Positions 1 through 12,012 of a stretch of DNA of 64,000 bases are shown piece by piece. The DNA comes from Labia minor (Eukaryota > Arthropoda > Insecta > Dermaptera > Spongiphoridae): positions 34,437,787-34,501,786 of the forward strand of contig OY720346.1 of the NCBI GenBank assembly GCA_963082975.1. Reading direction: 5' to 3'. Made by a program: the position numbers and the translations under genes. The stretch's first letter is position 1, and each line of letters starts with the position of its first letter. The notes below the pieces were generated by a model that worked only from the letters and a program-made list of their open reading frames with translations, searched no databases and was not told where the DNA came from.

Positions 1-1393
1 TATTGTCGTTAAGCAAAGAAGCGTTAATAATAATACCCATCTGTGAAATGAATCACGAAAGCTACTCATTAAATGAATTGAAAATGCCCCTACCAAAAAA
101 AAAAAATAATGAATCATTATTCCATTTTAACTGTTTTTCTGATTAATCGTTGTTGGTTTTAAAATAAAACTAAACATTTTGATTATTTATATTTATTTCA
201 ATTATTATTATTTTTTTTTAAATTAATTTAAAATGCTGTAAACAAACATTAGTATAAATTTGCTTTATAATAAATATTTTTAAAATATATCTATAATTAA
301 ATTAAACTATATTAAATGAAAGAAATTTTTCTTAAAATTCACTTCAATATTAATAAACATTAATTTTCTTTTACAATTGCCCCTGAGCTTAAAAAAAATC
401 ATTGAAACAATATATTTAACATAATATAATATATATATATATAAAAGATGTGCAAATAAAAGATGATTTGTATTATAATAATAGTATAAAAAAGAGTATA
501 GGGATAATATATCTATTGAATAATATTTTTCGGCAATTAGAGTGAATAGCCAACTAAATACAATAAAACATGAGTAGAAATCAACTTAATTAATGTGCTA
601 CGTGAGTTTGGGTCTTGATTCGTGATTCGGCAATAAACACGACTTAATTATACCGACAATTTTAAAGTTACAACTCAACTTAAAGAGAGAGAATGAGAGA
701 AGAAAAAAAAAATAAGTTGTTGGTATGATCGCTGAGAAAAAAATCTTCTATTTAAGATATAAATGAATATTCTTATTTTTTTCTATGCAAATATCACATA
801 AAAAAGTGAATTTATTTTATTAAATTAATATTTACACATTAAATCATAATAATAGAAAAAATATGAATGAACAAATTCATATATTAAATGTACTTTAAGA
901 TATTAAAAAAAATATAATTCTATATTTTTAAAACACATAATCATTAATTATTGTCTTATTGCTAGATGAGATAAATGACGTATATATTTCATAAATGCTA
1001 ATGAAAAAAAATTTTCAACGCCTTAAAAATAAGTGGTATCAGCATTGAAATTTTCAATGAACCTAAAAATCCATAATTACAATTACAAAGTATAAATATA
1101 TAATAGTTCCCCCTGGGCACCTGTCTTTATCCCTCATTTTTTAACAGTAGACATGTTGGTATTATTTACTACTATCATCAAATGATTAGAAGAATAATAT
1201 CGATCGTTTATTTTCATTTTGAATATTTCCATTTAATTTTAAGTAATATAGTAAAAAATATACCTATTTATATATTTATTTAAATATTTATTTGTATATA
1301 TAAATTGTTGTTTTTGTTGTTATTATTTATTTATTAAATTCTAGTCATGTTCAATGGGAGCCCCTTTACAGTCCCTTATTTGAGCGGTGACAT
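1..1393. other. AT-rich DNA, no gene seen
   Basis: Very AT-rich sequence with frequent stops in all frames. It holds a short (TA)n tract near 427-444 and an A/G-rich stretch near 683-715. I see no coding signal and no recognisable transposon in it. Confidence 0.6.
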
Positions 1394-1575
1394 TTTTACC
1401 GACCGACGATAGTAAGGGAGGTATTGTTTTTTCACACCAAATTTCACATGTGAGGATTTCTACATATCTCCATAATCATGCATTTTCTTAACAGAAAATA
1501 AGTATTTTTAGCATGATGTCTGTCCGTCCGTCCGTCCATATAGATGTGTACAGCTTGAACGGCTCAACGGAATCC
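1394..1575 (+). mobile_element. Repeat family A, truncated copy 1
   Basis: Begins with TTTTTACCGACCGACGATAG and shares with the copies at 27631 and 63081 the block ending in GCATGATGTCTGTCCGTCC. That block contains a GTCY-type microsatellite and then a GATGTGTACAGC motif. Similarity fades after about 1575, so only the first third of the family is present. GTCY microsatellites are a known hallmark of DINE-1/HINE-type non-autonomous Helitron relatives, but that assignment is inference here. Confidence 0.7.
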
Positions 1576-4120
1576 TCTTATTATTATCTCTTATCATTTA
1601 TCTAGTAAATTTTGATTTATCTTAAGATATGTGTTATAAAATTTAATGAAAAATAATCAAAATCTACTCTGTTAAAATTGATGATTAATTTGCGCTATGC
1701 TCACTGAAGCATCGATTGTGTTAACTATGCAGAGATCAAATATAAAAAAATCATCATTGGAAACACAAATCATTACAGTACAGTAATTTAAGTTTTTATT
1801 ACAATTCACATATTACTCCAATTAGTTACTTTCTAAGAATTATTAATTCTTTAATTATACAAAACATTTTTTTTTTGTTGACATTCATTCGGTCAATTTT
1901 TAGCTCACATTGAATTTAATTCATGAATTTTCCTCCTCTCTTATTTATTGTATATTCTTAAAATTATACAAATTAATTTTTCACACTTATACACAATTAA
2001 AAAAGTAAAATAGAAAAAGAAGAAATTATTTTAAATGTATTTATACACATTTATCTTTTTACATTAATTAATTGTTTTATTTTACTTTTAAATATAAATT
2101 GAAAAATATGAATTTAAAAAATGTATCAATAATTATAATGCATCATTTATAATCTCTATTGAAAGGTTAATTTAATTTATATATATATATATATATATAA
2201 AACTAAAACTTTCAGGAAAATTATGTATTTACTAATAAATATTAGTTTAAAACTATGATATAATAAAATGAAAACGTAAGTTTAAGTTTTACTTAAAGAT
2301 TTTAATATCCGTACTGAGAGAGAACAGACATTAATAAAGAAAAATTGTTTAAAATAGGAAGACATTTAATATCAAACATATAAAGAAATAGAATATATAA
2401 ATAATATATACAAATATCGAAAATTCTATTTAATTCAAATGTTAATTTAATGAATATAACAGGTGTCAGGATTGTCACAGGTCTACTTATAAAAACATAT
2501 CTACATATCTACATATATATATATATATAATATAGATATAATATCTTTCAAATAAAATTAGAATTTTAAAATATTAAGAAAATAGATAATATAATAGTTG
2601 AAAATGTTGATTTTCATTATTTGACTTATTCATTATTTTGTTTTTAATATTATGCCAGTCCACGTATTTATTCATTAGTTCATAAATATTTTCGTATGCT
2701 TCTCTCACTCTCTTTCATTTTATTCATTCTATATACATATATAAGTAGATTCAAAAAATAAATGGTCTTATCAAATTGTTTGTCTCATTGTGTCTATTTA
2801 GTCTATCAATGGCACAGACAGATTAAATAGAATAATACAAAAAAAAAAAAAATTAAAAAAAAAAATGAACGAATACAAAACAAACAAATGAATTAAAAAG
2901 ATCTAGTATAGTAGGTTACGCGTTGTTGTTGTTGTTCATAAATAAGTAACATAAATCAAAATAGAAAGAAATTATCATTGGATTAATTAATTATTTAAAA
3001 AAATATAATTAATATTGTCAAATTCTATTATCTTATTTATTATATATATATATATATATATATGGAAATATTCTGAAATTTACTTTTTCAATTATTATTA
3101 AATAATTATTTTTTAAGATTGATGTTAATTTTATAAAATAAAATAAAATATTATAACGATGCATACAATTAAATCTATTAATTTCATTATTTTTTTAATT
3201 TTTGATTTGTAATTATGTCTGTTTTGAAACAGTTTAAGACAAAATCTGTTAATAATTCGTCCCTTTTATTTTAAATATGATATATATTATTAATAAATAA
3301 ATAAGTAATAATTATAATACGTTTAATTTATCATTTTAATTTATCGTATCTCAAATTTTAAAAAAAAGCATATGTAGTATGAGCTTAAACAGTGAAGAGT
3401 GAAATCTTTTAATAAAGTAAAAATAAAATTTTTTTTTATTTGAGAGAGGATTGGGGGGCCATTTTGATTTTTCCGTTTACTTTTGTATTTTTTCAGATAT
3501 TTTCAAAAACCTCTCAAACAATTGTATTTAAACTTTTATATAATACTCCAATGAATAGATTTCGTGGATTGAGGACTGCGCATGCGATTTGAAAAAAAAA
3601 ACAAACTACTTTGTTCAATGGGTGCGATGGATGGGATGATAGTTCAGAGGAGTTTTAAAATAATTTGGGAATAATAACAAACAGACAAACAAACAAACAA
3701 ACAAAAAAGGAGTAAAGACTTTAGCACAGCTGAAAGTTGAGAAAGATGACCATATAAACAATCTTTAATTTTTTTTTTTATAACAAAATAAAAGAAAACG
3801 CAATAAAAAGACAAACAAACAATTTATTCAATCAATATCTTTTTCTATAATCAGTATTAAAAAAAACGATAAAAGCTTTTTTAGTTTGTAAAAAAAAATG
3901 AAGATTCGTTCTGTTGATAAAAACGATCGGTTTTTTTTTCTTAAAGCGGAAAAGGTGTGCATACTTTTTTTTCCTTTTTTTAATTCTTAAGAAAAATCTT
4001 TTATTTGTGGGTGTTGCATTGTAATTATTAAACAGATGAAGATGTGGGTGCACTGGAGTGGGGAAGTTGTTTTTTTTTTTTTGTGAAAAAATCGAAAATG
4101 TCGTATATTTAGGTTGAGGG
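1576..4120. other. AT-rich DNA with simple repeats
   Basis: No gene seen. It contains (TA)n near 2180-2200, 2513-2529 and 3043-3062, A-runs at 2839-2865 and a (CAAA)n tract at 3680-3703. A small less AT-rich patch at 3560-3640 includes TGCGCATGCGAT, close to an NRF1/Ewg-type palindrome, but it may be chance. Confidence 0.55.
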
Positions 4121-4124
4121 TTCT

Positions 4125-4345
4125 TGGAGGTGGAGATGAAATGGGGTGGTTGGTGGTGGCTGTAATCCGAGGCGGTGTGCCATAAGCAGGAACCTGGACG
4201 ACAAACACCTAGAACCAATCGAAACGCTCCATGTCAAGTCACGTACATTTTTTTCTCTTTCTTTTTCTCTTGGCACAAAAAGTCACCCCTCACTTGAACA
4301 AATCCCTCCTCTTTCTCACTCTTGCAGTGGTTTTTCTAACAAAGT
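4125..4345. promoter_or_regulatory. GC-richer island, possible cis-regulatory element or exon
   Basis: Local base composition rises sharply against the AT-rich background. The stretch from 4146 to 4250 holds TAATCC, GCCATAA and several CpG sites, followed by T/C-rich DNA. A minus-strand reading frame is open across it, opening after a TTCTAG that could be an acceptor, but no protein family is recognised and other frames are open too. It could be an enhancer-like element of a distant gene or a non-coding exon. The compositional contrast is the only direct evidence. Confidence 0.3.
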
Positions 4346-4811
4346 CAAGATTTTTATATGTTATATATCCTTAAAAGAAGGTCCACAAGTAAAATGGAAA
4401 GAAATCAAAGAGAGAAAGAACAACTCTAGTAAACTGGCTATTTATCTTGGAAGATTTTCTTTAAAAATACATTGAATAATTTTAAAATTAAAAACTCAAA
4501 ATTGGCTAATTAACTAACTAATTTAAGAAGAAAGATATTTTAAAATAAAAATAAATAAATAATGTGCAAAAGCTCTACACTACTTATAAATAAATTAAAT
4601 CATATTTCTACTTCTTCGGACTGAATCAATATTAAAATTTTACATCAAGTATAGAAAACTATAATTAATAGAATTCTACTAAATTTACTTTAATAGTTTA
4701 ATAAATTTTAATCAAGAGTATTTTAGAAAATTCTTTAAAAAGTAAAAACACCTAATGTAATAAAAGTATCGCGAATTTTATATTTCTTAAAAAAGTGTTA
4801 ATTTATTCATG

Positions 4812-5300
4812 TATATCTATTTTGTCCTCTTCAAAGTAATCACCCCCAGATATGCCAGCTTATGACAGAGTTTTTTCCAATTTTCTTAGAACTTAAAAAA
4901 GTTATTTTTTGTCATCTTGTTCAGCTCCTCCTTCGATGTAGTTTTTCTCTCCTCAATTCTTTTCATGCGTCTCTTCAGTTTTGGGAGAAAAAAGTCGCAG
5001 GGGCCAGGACTGGGGAATATGGTGGCTGTGGCACCATTACTATGTTTTTTTGAACAAATATTCGCTCACAAGCTTCGCGGCGACCCGACTCATACCCATA
5101 TCATTGGTTAAAATCGAATGGGACGAGCCAATTGATATGTTTAGGTCCTCAGCAACTTCTTTTATGGTAATTTGACTATTGGCCAATACTATATTCTTCA
5201 TTTTGTTTTTTACCCAAAATTTGATACAAACTCTGATGCATTTCTTGGAATAAGCAAAAATCGAAGACGAACCAAAACACATCCAAGCACAACAGCTGTC
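4812..5300 (-). pseudogene. Mariner transposase relic with internal deletions
   Basis: The minus strand at 5282-5040 encodes a start (MCFGSSS, then KKCIRVCIKFWVKN) fused directly to the mariner second helix-turn-helix (NSQITIKEVAEDLNIS, GMSRVAAK). Further on, at about 5030-4820, frameshifted fragments match the mariner C-terminus: an SPxLAPxxFF block, a K(L)KRR block, and ENWKKLCHK. The catalytic core between the HTH and the third-Asp region is missing, and so is the first HTH region. Full-length mariner transposases are about 340-350 residues; this relic keeps perhaps half, with stops. It is non-functional. I could not define the terminal inverted repeats. Confidence 0.8.
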
Positions 5301-5489
5301 AAAAAATTAACAAAACATTCAAAATTGCAGACCTTTTCAGCATAAAGAAGGGATAACGCAACAAAACAATCGATAATAAAATACACCTAGCCCGCGAAAA
5401 TACAAAATTTTCGATACTTTTTGAACACACAGTGATGCAATTTTTAAAATGACGAGGCAAGTTAGATAAAGAACGAAAGGGGTTTGAGA

Positions 5490-5995
5490 GCCACTAAAGT
5501 TAAATTTAGCCTTTTAGTTCAAGGAATTTTTTGGGCCCGTTACATTGACTTTTCTTTTTAAAACATCTAAAAAGGAAATCTAAGAGCGTCAAATCACATA
5601 ATCGTGGTGACGCTTCTACACACGAAATAACTATATCCTGAAAATCTCCCTCAATAAGTTTAATGTCTCCTCTTTGTAGCTGATTGCGCAGTTTTGTTGA
5701 AACCAGATATCTTGCGAATTAATTGAAATAATTTCAGACCTTAAAGAAGTTCATTATAATCTCACAGCAACGAATACTATTGAGGGTACCACACTTCCAC
5801 TCGCATTTATGAAGAAGAACTGACCAATTCTTACGCCAGTCCAATATGCTAAACAGTAATGTTGAAGAATTAAATGACTAACTATCTAATGGTCCTCATT
5901 AATGAAGAGGAAAATTTTGTAAAAAATGTGTACCATTTATTACACTTAAGACATCGATTTTGGAAATTAGAAAGTCGATTTTAATGGGAAACCTT
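5490..5995 (-). pseudogene. Tc1/mariner-superfamily transposase fragment
   Basis: Read on the minus strand, about 5720-5560 gives IWFQQNCAISY, then NLLREIF and, after frameshifts, VISCVEASPRLCDLTLLDF. This matches the arthropod mariner-like group whose core reads WFQQDGAT...RSCDLTPLDFFLWG. The catalytic Asp of QDGA is replaced (QNCA) and the chain is broken by stops. An end-like sequence, AATGGGAAACCTTGTATG, lies at 5977-5994. The piece sits between two other decayed mariners on the same strand. Confidence 0.7.
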
Positions 5996-6063
5996 GTATG
6001 TATTATTATTAATATTAAACGTTTGCGGTCTTTTTTTGGTAAAATCCCACTTGTGTTTTTTAT

Positions 6064-6950
6064 ATATTAAAATAAATTTATTGAATCCAAATATGCGCCA
6101 TTATTTTGACATTTTTCGCCACTTTTTGGGTAGAATTGTAAAGAATTTCAGCGATTTCTGCTTCAAAAACTGAATTAAGTTGTTTTCATAGGTATCTTTT
6201 AAATTCAGATTAATTCTATTAAGATAGTTCAGAGGAGATTGGATTAAGTGTTTCCGGACTAAATGGTATATGGGTGCATTAAAACTCACCATCTAAACTC
6301 TTGCACTTTTTGTCAGGTCGTTATAGAAGTGTGGGCCGGGCGTTGTTATGATGGAAAATAACGCCTTTCCTATTTTTTAATTCGAGCCGTATTCTTGCAA
6401 TCGCCAGGCGTAAACTTTCTGACTATTCACCAGCTGAAAGAACCTCATGGCGAACGATTCTCTTCCAGTCCCACTATACACCTAGCATCAACTTTTTTAT
6501 TTCAATCTATGTTTTAGAACTTTTGCGACGGCTCCCCATCCCTTGCCGCTTTAGATTGACGTACTTTTCATTACCCATCTTAGGATAGATTTCAGAAAAG
6601 GCTCGATTTCATTGTTTTAGCAGTGCATTGTAGATATTGATCTAAAATGTTTTTCATGTTCAAGGCCTGGTTAAACCCAAAAAACTTTTTAATTGCTATA
6701 CCAATTTCGACACAACATTGACACTTAAACTAACACTTGAGGTGTCACCTTTCTAATAAGCATTTAGTGGTGGCATTACGATGCACATTTCCGAAGTAAT
6801 TCTAATTTGAATTTTTGTTTATTCAAAACTACAAAACACTAACTTTTTATCAGACGATTTATTATCGGCCATAGGTTTTTCGCTTTTTCCTAATTGGTTT
6901 TCCTATAATCAAATTCTTCTCCAATCTTTTTTACTTCATTGGAAGCAAGT
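6064..6950 (-). pseudogene. Mariner transposase relic (C-terminal two thirds)
   Basis: The minus-strand translation, in shifting frames, gives MGNEKYVNLKRQ (from the DEKWI...NxKR region), MLGV.WDWK, NRKGVIFHHNNARP (second catalytic block, Asp replaced by Asn) and a C-terminal tail at 6292-6101 reading FKRYL, QLNSVFEAEIAEILYN, then KKWRKMSK. The third Asp block (YSPDLAPSD in the family) has decayed to FSPETLNP. Many stops are present, so the element is dead. Its subfamily differs from the relics at 4812 and 5490, so the trio is not one element. Confidence 0.75.
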
Positions 6951-8160
6951 GTTTCGCCTGTCGTAATACCATGTAAATGATTTTGATCACATTTTAAAAT
7001 ATATAATTAATAATTATTTTAATAAATATTATTAATATTCTAGAATATATATATTAAGATTAATTGTTTGTTTACCATTTGAATTTCATTTCATTTCAGT
7101 TTTTAGTGTATTGATATATATACACATTTTAAAAATCTTTTCTGGTTGTAAGCAGAGGAACTGTATGTTTCTGTAGTAATCACGAAATCAAATGTTTGTG
7201 TTGAAAACGCTGAAAAAAGTCCGATTAATTAAAAAAAGGGAAATTTCATAAATTCAATTATTTAATTTTTCTAAAAGCAAATTTTAAATATAAAGTTACT
7301 AAGAGTTAAAATATTAAATATAATTTATAAGTATTGGGTATAGAGTTATATTATTTAAAAACAATGATAATATTTTAAATAACAATACTTAAATAATTAA
7401 TAATAGCTAATAATAACTAAGTAAATAACAACCACTCTCATCGATAACAACAGATAAGTAAGATAACATATAAGTTGATATTTTCTAAAATAAAAATGAT
7501 CAATTAAAATAAATTTTTTGATGTGACCATGTATTTTGAATTTTTCTCATGGTTACTATTAAACATATACACAAAGTTTTTTTTAATATTTTTTTTTTGC
7601 TGAAAACAGGCCCATCATTTGTAAAAAGTCCCTTCAAGCCGCACCCTGCTAATGGGTCCTCAAGATAAGGTTCCTTTACTCATTAAAAAAAAAACACTGA
7701 AAAATCTCTCTACATATAAAGAGCAAAATTAACTGATGTGTCTTTTAGAAAAAAAAAGCGGAAAGAAAAGAATGTTAATAAAAATTCAAAGAAAATAAAT
7801 AAAGAGAAAAAAACATCTCACCTGCCCACCTAAATAAATCGATTTCGTAACAATATATTTTATTATTATTTTCAATTTGATAATCAGTTATTTTATTTAG
7901 TTATTTATTTATTTTTTGTTCAGAATTTCACATTCATAATGGTTATCAGTTCAGGTGATAGATTTTGTTATTTATTCCAATTCTATCTCATGTTTTTCTT
8001 TTTTGTTATTTTTGGTTAGATAAAGCCCTAAATGAATGAATTTCTCAACACCTGTCGTCTAACATTCAGGTAGAATTTTAATATATACTATTATTTTTTT
8101 TTTTGCAATCTTATCTGGAATAATAAAATTTTAAAAGTATTTATCTTAATCAATTTGAAA
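6951..8160. other. AT-rich DNA, no gene seen
   Basis: No coding signal. It has scattered A-runs and a short GC-richer piece near 7605-7660 (GCCGCACCCTGC) that may be a repeat remnant I cannot classify. Confidence 0.5.
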
Positions 8161-8163
8161 ATA

Positions 8164-8550
8164 AGATTCTTCGCAGCGTTTATGGGCCAAAGAAAGATGA
8201 AATCACCAGGGAATGGCGGAGAATGTATAAGGAGGAATTGCATGACCTCTATGCACCTCCATACATAGTTGGGATCATAAATTAGAGAAGGTTAGGATGG
8301 ACAGGACACGTGGCAAGAGGAAAGGAGATGAAAGATTGAAATATATATTTGTGGGGTTCGATTGGGAAACGTCAGGTTGGAAGACCAAAGACGCAGTGGG
8401 CGGACAATTTGGAAAGTGATGTAAGAGAGATGGGAGGAAATAGGAGTTGAATGAGTGTAGCTCAGAATAGGAACATTTGGAGAAATGTGGTTGCTGCAAT
8501 CAAGAACTTTTGAGTTCCGGGGAGCCAACGAGATATATAGATAGATTAAT
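8164..8550 (+). pseudogene. Non-LTR retrotransposon 3' tail (RTE-like), decayed
   Basis: In broken frames the plus strand encodes FAAFMGQRKMKSPGNGGE and a downstream stretch homologous to the family tail xGHVARxxxxR...GKRxVGRPRxRW...NVRREIREM, ending with a WLLQSRTFEF-type sequence and then a short GATA-type tail (8538-8548, ATATAGATAGA). The same tail occurs at 15470, 37132 and 44245 and inside the Helitrons. This C-terminal motif set is typical of reverse-transcriptase polyproteins of the RTE/F52C9.6-like kind. Only the last 130 or so codons remain, as in a 5'-truncated insertion, with several stops. Confidence 0.75.
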
Positions 8551-8866
8551 CTTAACCAAAATAAATCACTTTTAAAAAGTAAAGAAAAAGTATATTATTA
8601 ATAAATGTTGAAGTGAATTATTGGAGACCTGAACAATCATGATGACATTGATTTAATGATTACAGAACATTATTTCTGTTTTTTATTTTGTCTTTTGGAT
8701 GTTTTTTTTATTAAGGATTTTATTAATTAAATTTATTTAATTTAATTATTTATATATTTGACATTATTATATGTTTGATCTTATATTATTAATATTTGAT
8801 TAATTTATCATAAGAAGTTATATTGAATGAAAGTATTTTGAAATTTATTTAAATATGATTATTTAC

Positions 8867-8909
<43 letters not shown>

Positions 8910-8954
8910 GTTTTAAATTTGGTTTCTATTTTGTTTTTTAATATGTAATTATAA
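8551..8954. repeat. AT-rich DNA with long (TA)n
   Basis: A nearly pure (TA)n tract runs at about 8865-8906. Nothing else is recognisable. Confidence 0.8.
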
Positions 8955-9350
8955 TTGCTAGTCTGGCAACAATTTCACTTATGCTTTCTCGCTTGGTTCC
9001 TTTTTCTTTTGTGGACCAGACAGAGAGTAATTTTTTTTATCCAAGATATTTGCCTGATCGATTTCACCCAAAAGCTCAAACTCGTTACAGTTATAATGTC
9101 CAATTTGCGTAGCTGGGTCATTCCCCTTGTTTATGTGTATGTATATGTATGTGTGTCTTCTGTCCTGCTCCTGGCTTCCTACCACCACCATATCACCCCA
9201 CCCCCCACACACATCTCACTCTCTCTCTTTCTCTCTCATTCTTCTTAGACCACCACACGTCACCTCTCCACCTCGCTCATTCACTTGCTAGCCACTCTTG
9301 GCTAATTGCGAGCGCGTGGCCTGTCGAGTTTCGCCTTCCTGATTCATCTT
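8955..9350. promoter_or_regulatory. GC-richer island, possible regulatory element
   Basis: 8980-9130 and 9240-9345 are much less AT-rich than their surroundings, separated by a CA/CT-rich low-complexity stretch (9135-9240). Open frames exist on both strands, but none shows a known domain, and their overlap suggests they come from composition alone. Motif-like strings include CGCAAATTGGAC (minus strand) and GCTAATTGCGAGCGCG. It is a candidate enhancer or promoter; this is inference from composition. Confidence 0.3.
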
Positions 9351-9352
9351 CT

Positions 9353-9354
<2 letters not shown>

Positions 9355-9392
<38 letters not shown>
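9355..9392. repeat. (CT)n microsatellite
   Basis: Pure CT dinucleotide run directly 3' of the GC-richer island. Confidence 0.95.
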
Positions 9393-9396
<4 letters not shown>

Positions 9397-9594
9397 TATA
9401 ATACTAGTAAAGTGCCAATAATTATTATATTCTTATTCATCTCTTCCTTGCTTTTAACCCTAAAAAAATGATTAAATAAGAAGATTTTATATTTAATATA
9501 TTTATATACATTTTTTTCACTAATATACCAAGTATTTATAGACTTATATAGATAGATAGATAGATTTATTTTTTAGTTATTCATAATAAAAATA

Positions 9595-9913
9595 GGTTGT
9601 TCAATAAGTTCGCGAAACTGAAATGAAATGAAATGAACTTCTAGGCTGTTCAATAAGTTGTTTTAGGTGTAAGAAGAGGCAGAAGTCAGAGGGAGCTAAA
9701 TCTGGCGAATAGGCTAGATGTTGCAACAATACGTATTTCAATTCAGTTATTTAAGCAATGGTTTTTGCGGCACCCATTTTGCACCTAATTTTTTGAAACC
9801 CAAATTAACACTCAAAATATGTGTCTAATGATATGCCTCTGTTAAATTTCTTTCTGTCAATCGACGGTCTTCCAATACCATATCTTATCGGTCCGCGAAC
9901 TTATTGAACAACC
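9595..9913 (-). mobile_element. Deleted mariner (MITE-like), TA-flanked
   Basis: Terminal inverted repeats GGTTGTTCAATAAGTTCGCG and its complement CGCGAACTTATTGAACAACC are flanked by TA at 9593-9594 and 9914-9915. The interior, on the minus strand, keeps the same SPDLAPSDF-coding segment as the copy at 14344. A second copy of the terminal motif (CTGTTCAATAAGTTG) lies inside at about 9647-9662, suggesting end duplication or a nested event. At 319 bp it cannot encode a transposase. Confidence 0.85.
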
Positions 9914-9915
9914 TA

Positions 9916-10394
9916 GTAATTAAGTTGTAACCATTTTTCAAATAATTAATTTGAGTAGTTTGCTTACTTCATTTTATTATAATTGAACTTGTGTTACTTA
10001 TTAATATACTCGAATAAGTGGATAATTTTTTTATCATTAATTTTGTAAATAGGTTATTTTGATCATAAATTAAATTATTATATTTTATATAAATAAAATA
10101 AAAAATTTCAATTAATAAAATTTTTAAAATTTGAATCTATTAGTAACCAATGCAAAAATAAATAATCGTAAATAAAAAAAGATACTTTTACAATTTTGAA
10201 CTTCAGAACAAGGTTCAAATCACATCAAGTTCTATAATTTATAAAATATTTAGATATATAATGAAAAATAATAATTTAATAAAAAGTATAATATACAATA
10301 ATATTATAATGTATAATCTGCTAATAATTTGATCTGCCTACACTATAATGAGTATTAACAATTTTTCGTATTTTTATTTTTTCCCCTTAAAATT

Positions 10395-10431
<37 letters not shown>

Positions 10432-11509
10432 TAATAAACTTTTGAATAACATTTATATATAATAATTTTAAAATAAATAAATAAAATAATATTTCTAGAT
10501 AGTAATAATGTAAAAATAAATTTTCAAAATTTATATTTTTAAATCACACATCATCTTTGATCGCTTTTTTTTTCTATCCATAGATTTTTTTTTACCCACT
10601 GAGCAACCAAAATATGAACAGGTTACTGGTGTACATACCCCGCTGACTCTTGGTCCAGAAACCGAATTTTTTTTCCCTTTATTTCACCCTCTTCTAAAAT
10701 GGTTGGCTTATACTTGAGGGGGCAGAGAAAAAAAATGTAAGGGAAGAAGATAGGAGAGTCCTTTTTTTCTTCTTATTTGTGTGTGCGATGAGAATGAGGT
10801 GCACCTTGCTTGTGCTTGCATGCTTGAAATAAAACTAGCATGATAGAAAAACTTGCTTGCTAAGCATTTAAGGTCTGGAATGTGGGCCCTTAAAAACTTG
10901 CCAAAACACTATAAAACTAACCGTGAGACATTCCTAACTAGTTTTAAAGTTAAATTCTATCATTATTTTCATTTAAATAAAGGTGAATAATATAATATTC
11001 ATACGTTGTATATAGCAATGAGAATAATTAGGTAAATATTATACTTAATTAATTCTAATTCATTCACATTTATTTTCTTCTATGCTAATTAAGGAGGTGG
11101 GGGAGAAAAATGCCATGATAGTGTCGTTTTAGTCGTCTAATTATTAATTATTTGTGAATGTAAATATTAAAAATATTATACAAGTAATTACATTAATTGA
11201 GAAACGTCTTGACTTTATTAGATGTCAGAACAAATATCAATTATTTAATAATTTTTTCAGAAATGTTTTTCAAATGGTGATTTCATTAATCAAAATAAAT
11301 AACATTATCTTAAATTTAAATCTGCCAAAATTGTCTATGAAACATATAATATATGTGAAATTATATTCTCTATAAACTTCACCAAGGTTAGTTAGTTAAG
11401 TTTTAATGTTGTTTATTGTTTGAAAGAGATAGTCGATTAAAAAAAGCATATATAATGATATATTTAATACCCGATTTACGGTATAAATATTTATATATAT
11501 GTATATATA
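9916..11509. other. AT-rich DNA; GC-richer patch at 10580-10900
   Basis: Contains (TA)n at about 10399-10424. The patch 10590-10900 includes ACATACCCCGCTGACTCTTGG and a CTTGCTTGTGCTTGCATGCTTG stretch, and is noticeably less AT-rich. No coding signal is convincing; a weak regulatory-element candidate. Confidence 0.4.
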
Positions 11510-12012
11510 AAAGGAGGTCAATAAGTAAGTGACTTTTTGAATGAAACTTGGATTTTTTGATAAAAAATTATTTTATTTTTCAACGTAGTCTCCTTTGAAC
11601 TCTATACACTACGTCCAACGTTTCCCCAATTTTTTCTATCCCTTACAAAAAATAAGATTTATCAAGGACATCAGAATAGGTATTTGTTTGTGAGATTTGT
11701 GATTTCATCGATGGAGTCCAATCTCTTTCTGCCGTGCCATTTCTTCAGGTTGGGAAACAAGAAATGGTCAGTCGCGGCTAAATCCGGAGAATAGGGCGGA
11801 TGAGAGAGCATTTCCTATCTTAATTCATTGATTTCCATGAAAATTCACTTTTTTCCATTTTCTTCTCAAATCACGAAGTACTCTGCTATTAATGGATGTC
11901 AAATAAAAACTAAAAGGCCTAGCTGATTCAAATTGCCTGGGAGGAGAAGTGTTGCAATTTCATTTAAGAGATTGGAAATTCAAAAAGTCATGGACTTATT
12001 GACCTGCCCTAG
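11510..12012 (-). mobile_element. Internally deleted mariner, copy 1 of GAGGTCAATAAG family
   Basis: Ends AGGTCAATAAGTAAGTGACTT and AAGTCATGGACTTATTGACCT form the terminal inverted repeats. The minus strand carries the mariner C-terminal region, readable as a KKWHGRK-like segment and a DYVEK-like terminus (ACTACGTTGA), with the front of the gene mostly gone. The same family is found at 28818 and 33515, both also shortened. Confidence 0.75.

Noticed and set aside
1740-1800. Paired AT-rich inverted repeats and other (TA)n hairpins throughout
   Set aside because: Simple AT tracts form inverted repeats trivially in DNA this AT-rich; only those with GC-containing arms were reported.
3832-4218. 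128-codon open frame on the minus strand
   Set aside because: Dominated by Lys/Phe/Asn runs from poly-T/A tracts; no domain; overlapped by other frames. Only the GC-richer part was kept, as a possible regulatory island.
9149-9421. 90-codon plus frame rich in Ser/Leu/His
   Set aside because: Translation of CT and CA microsatellites.
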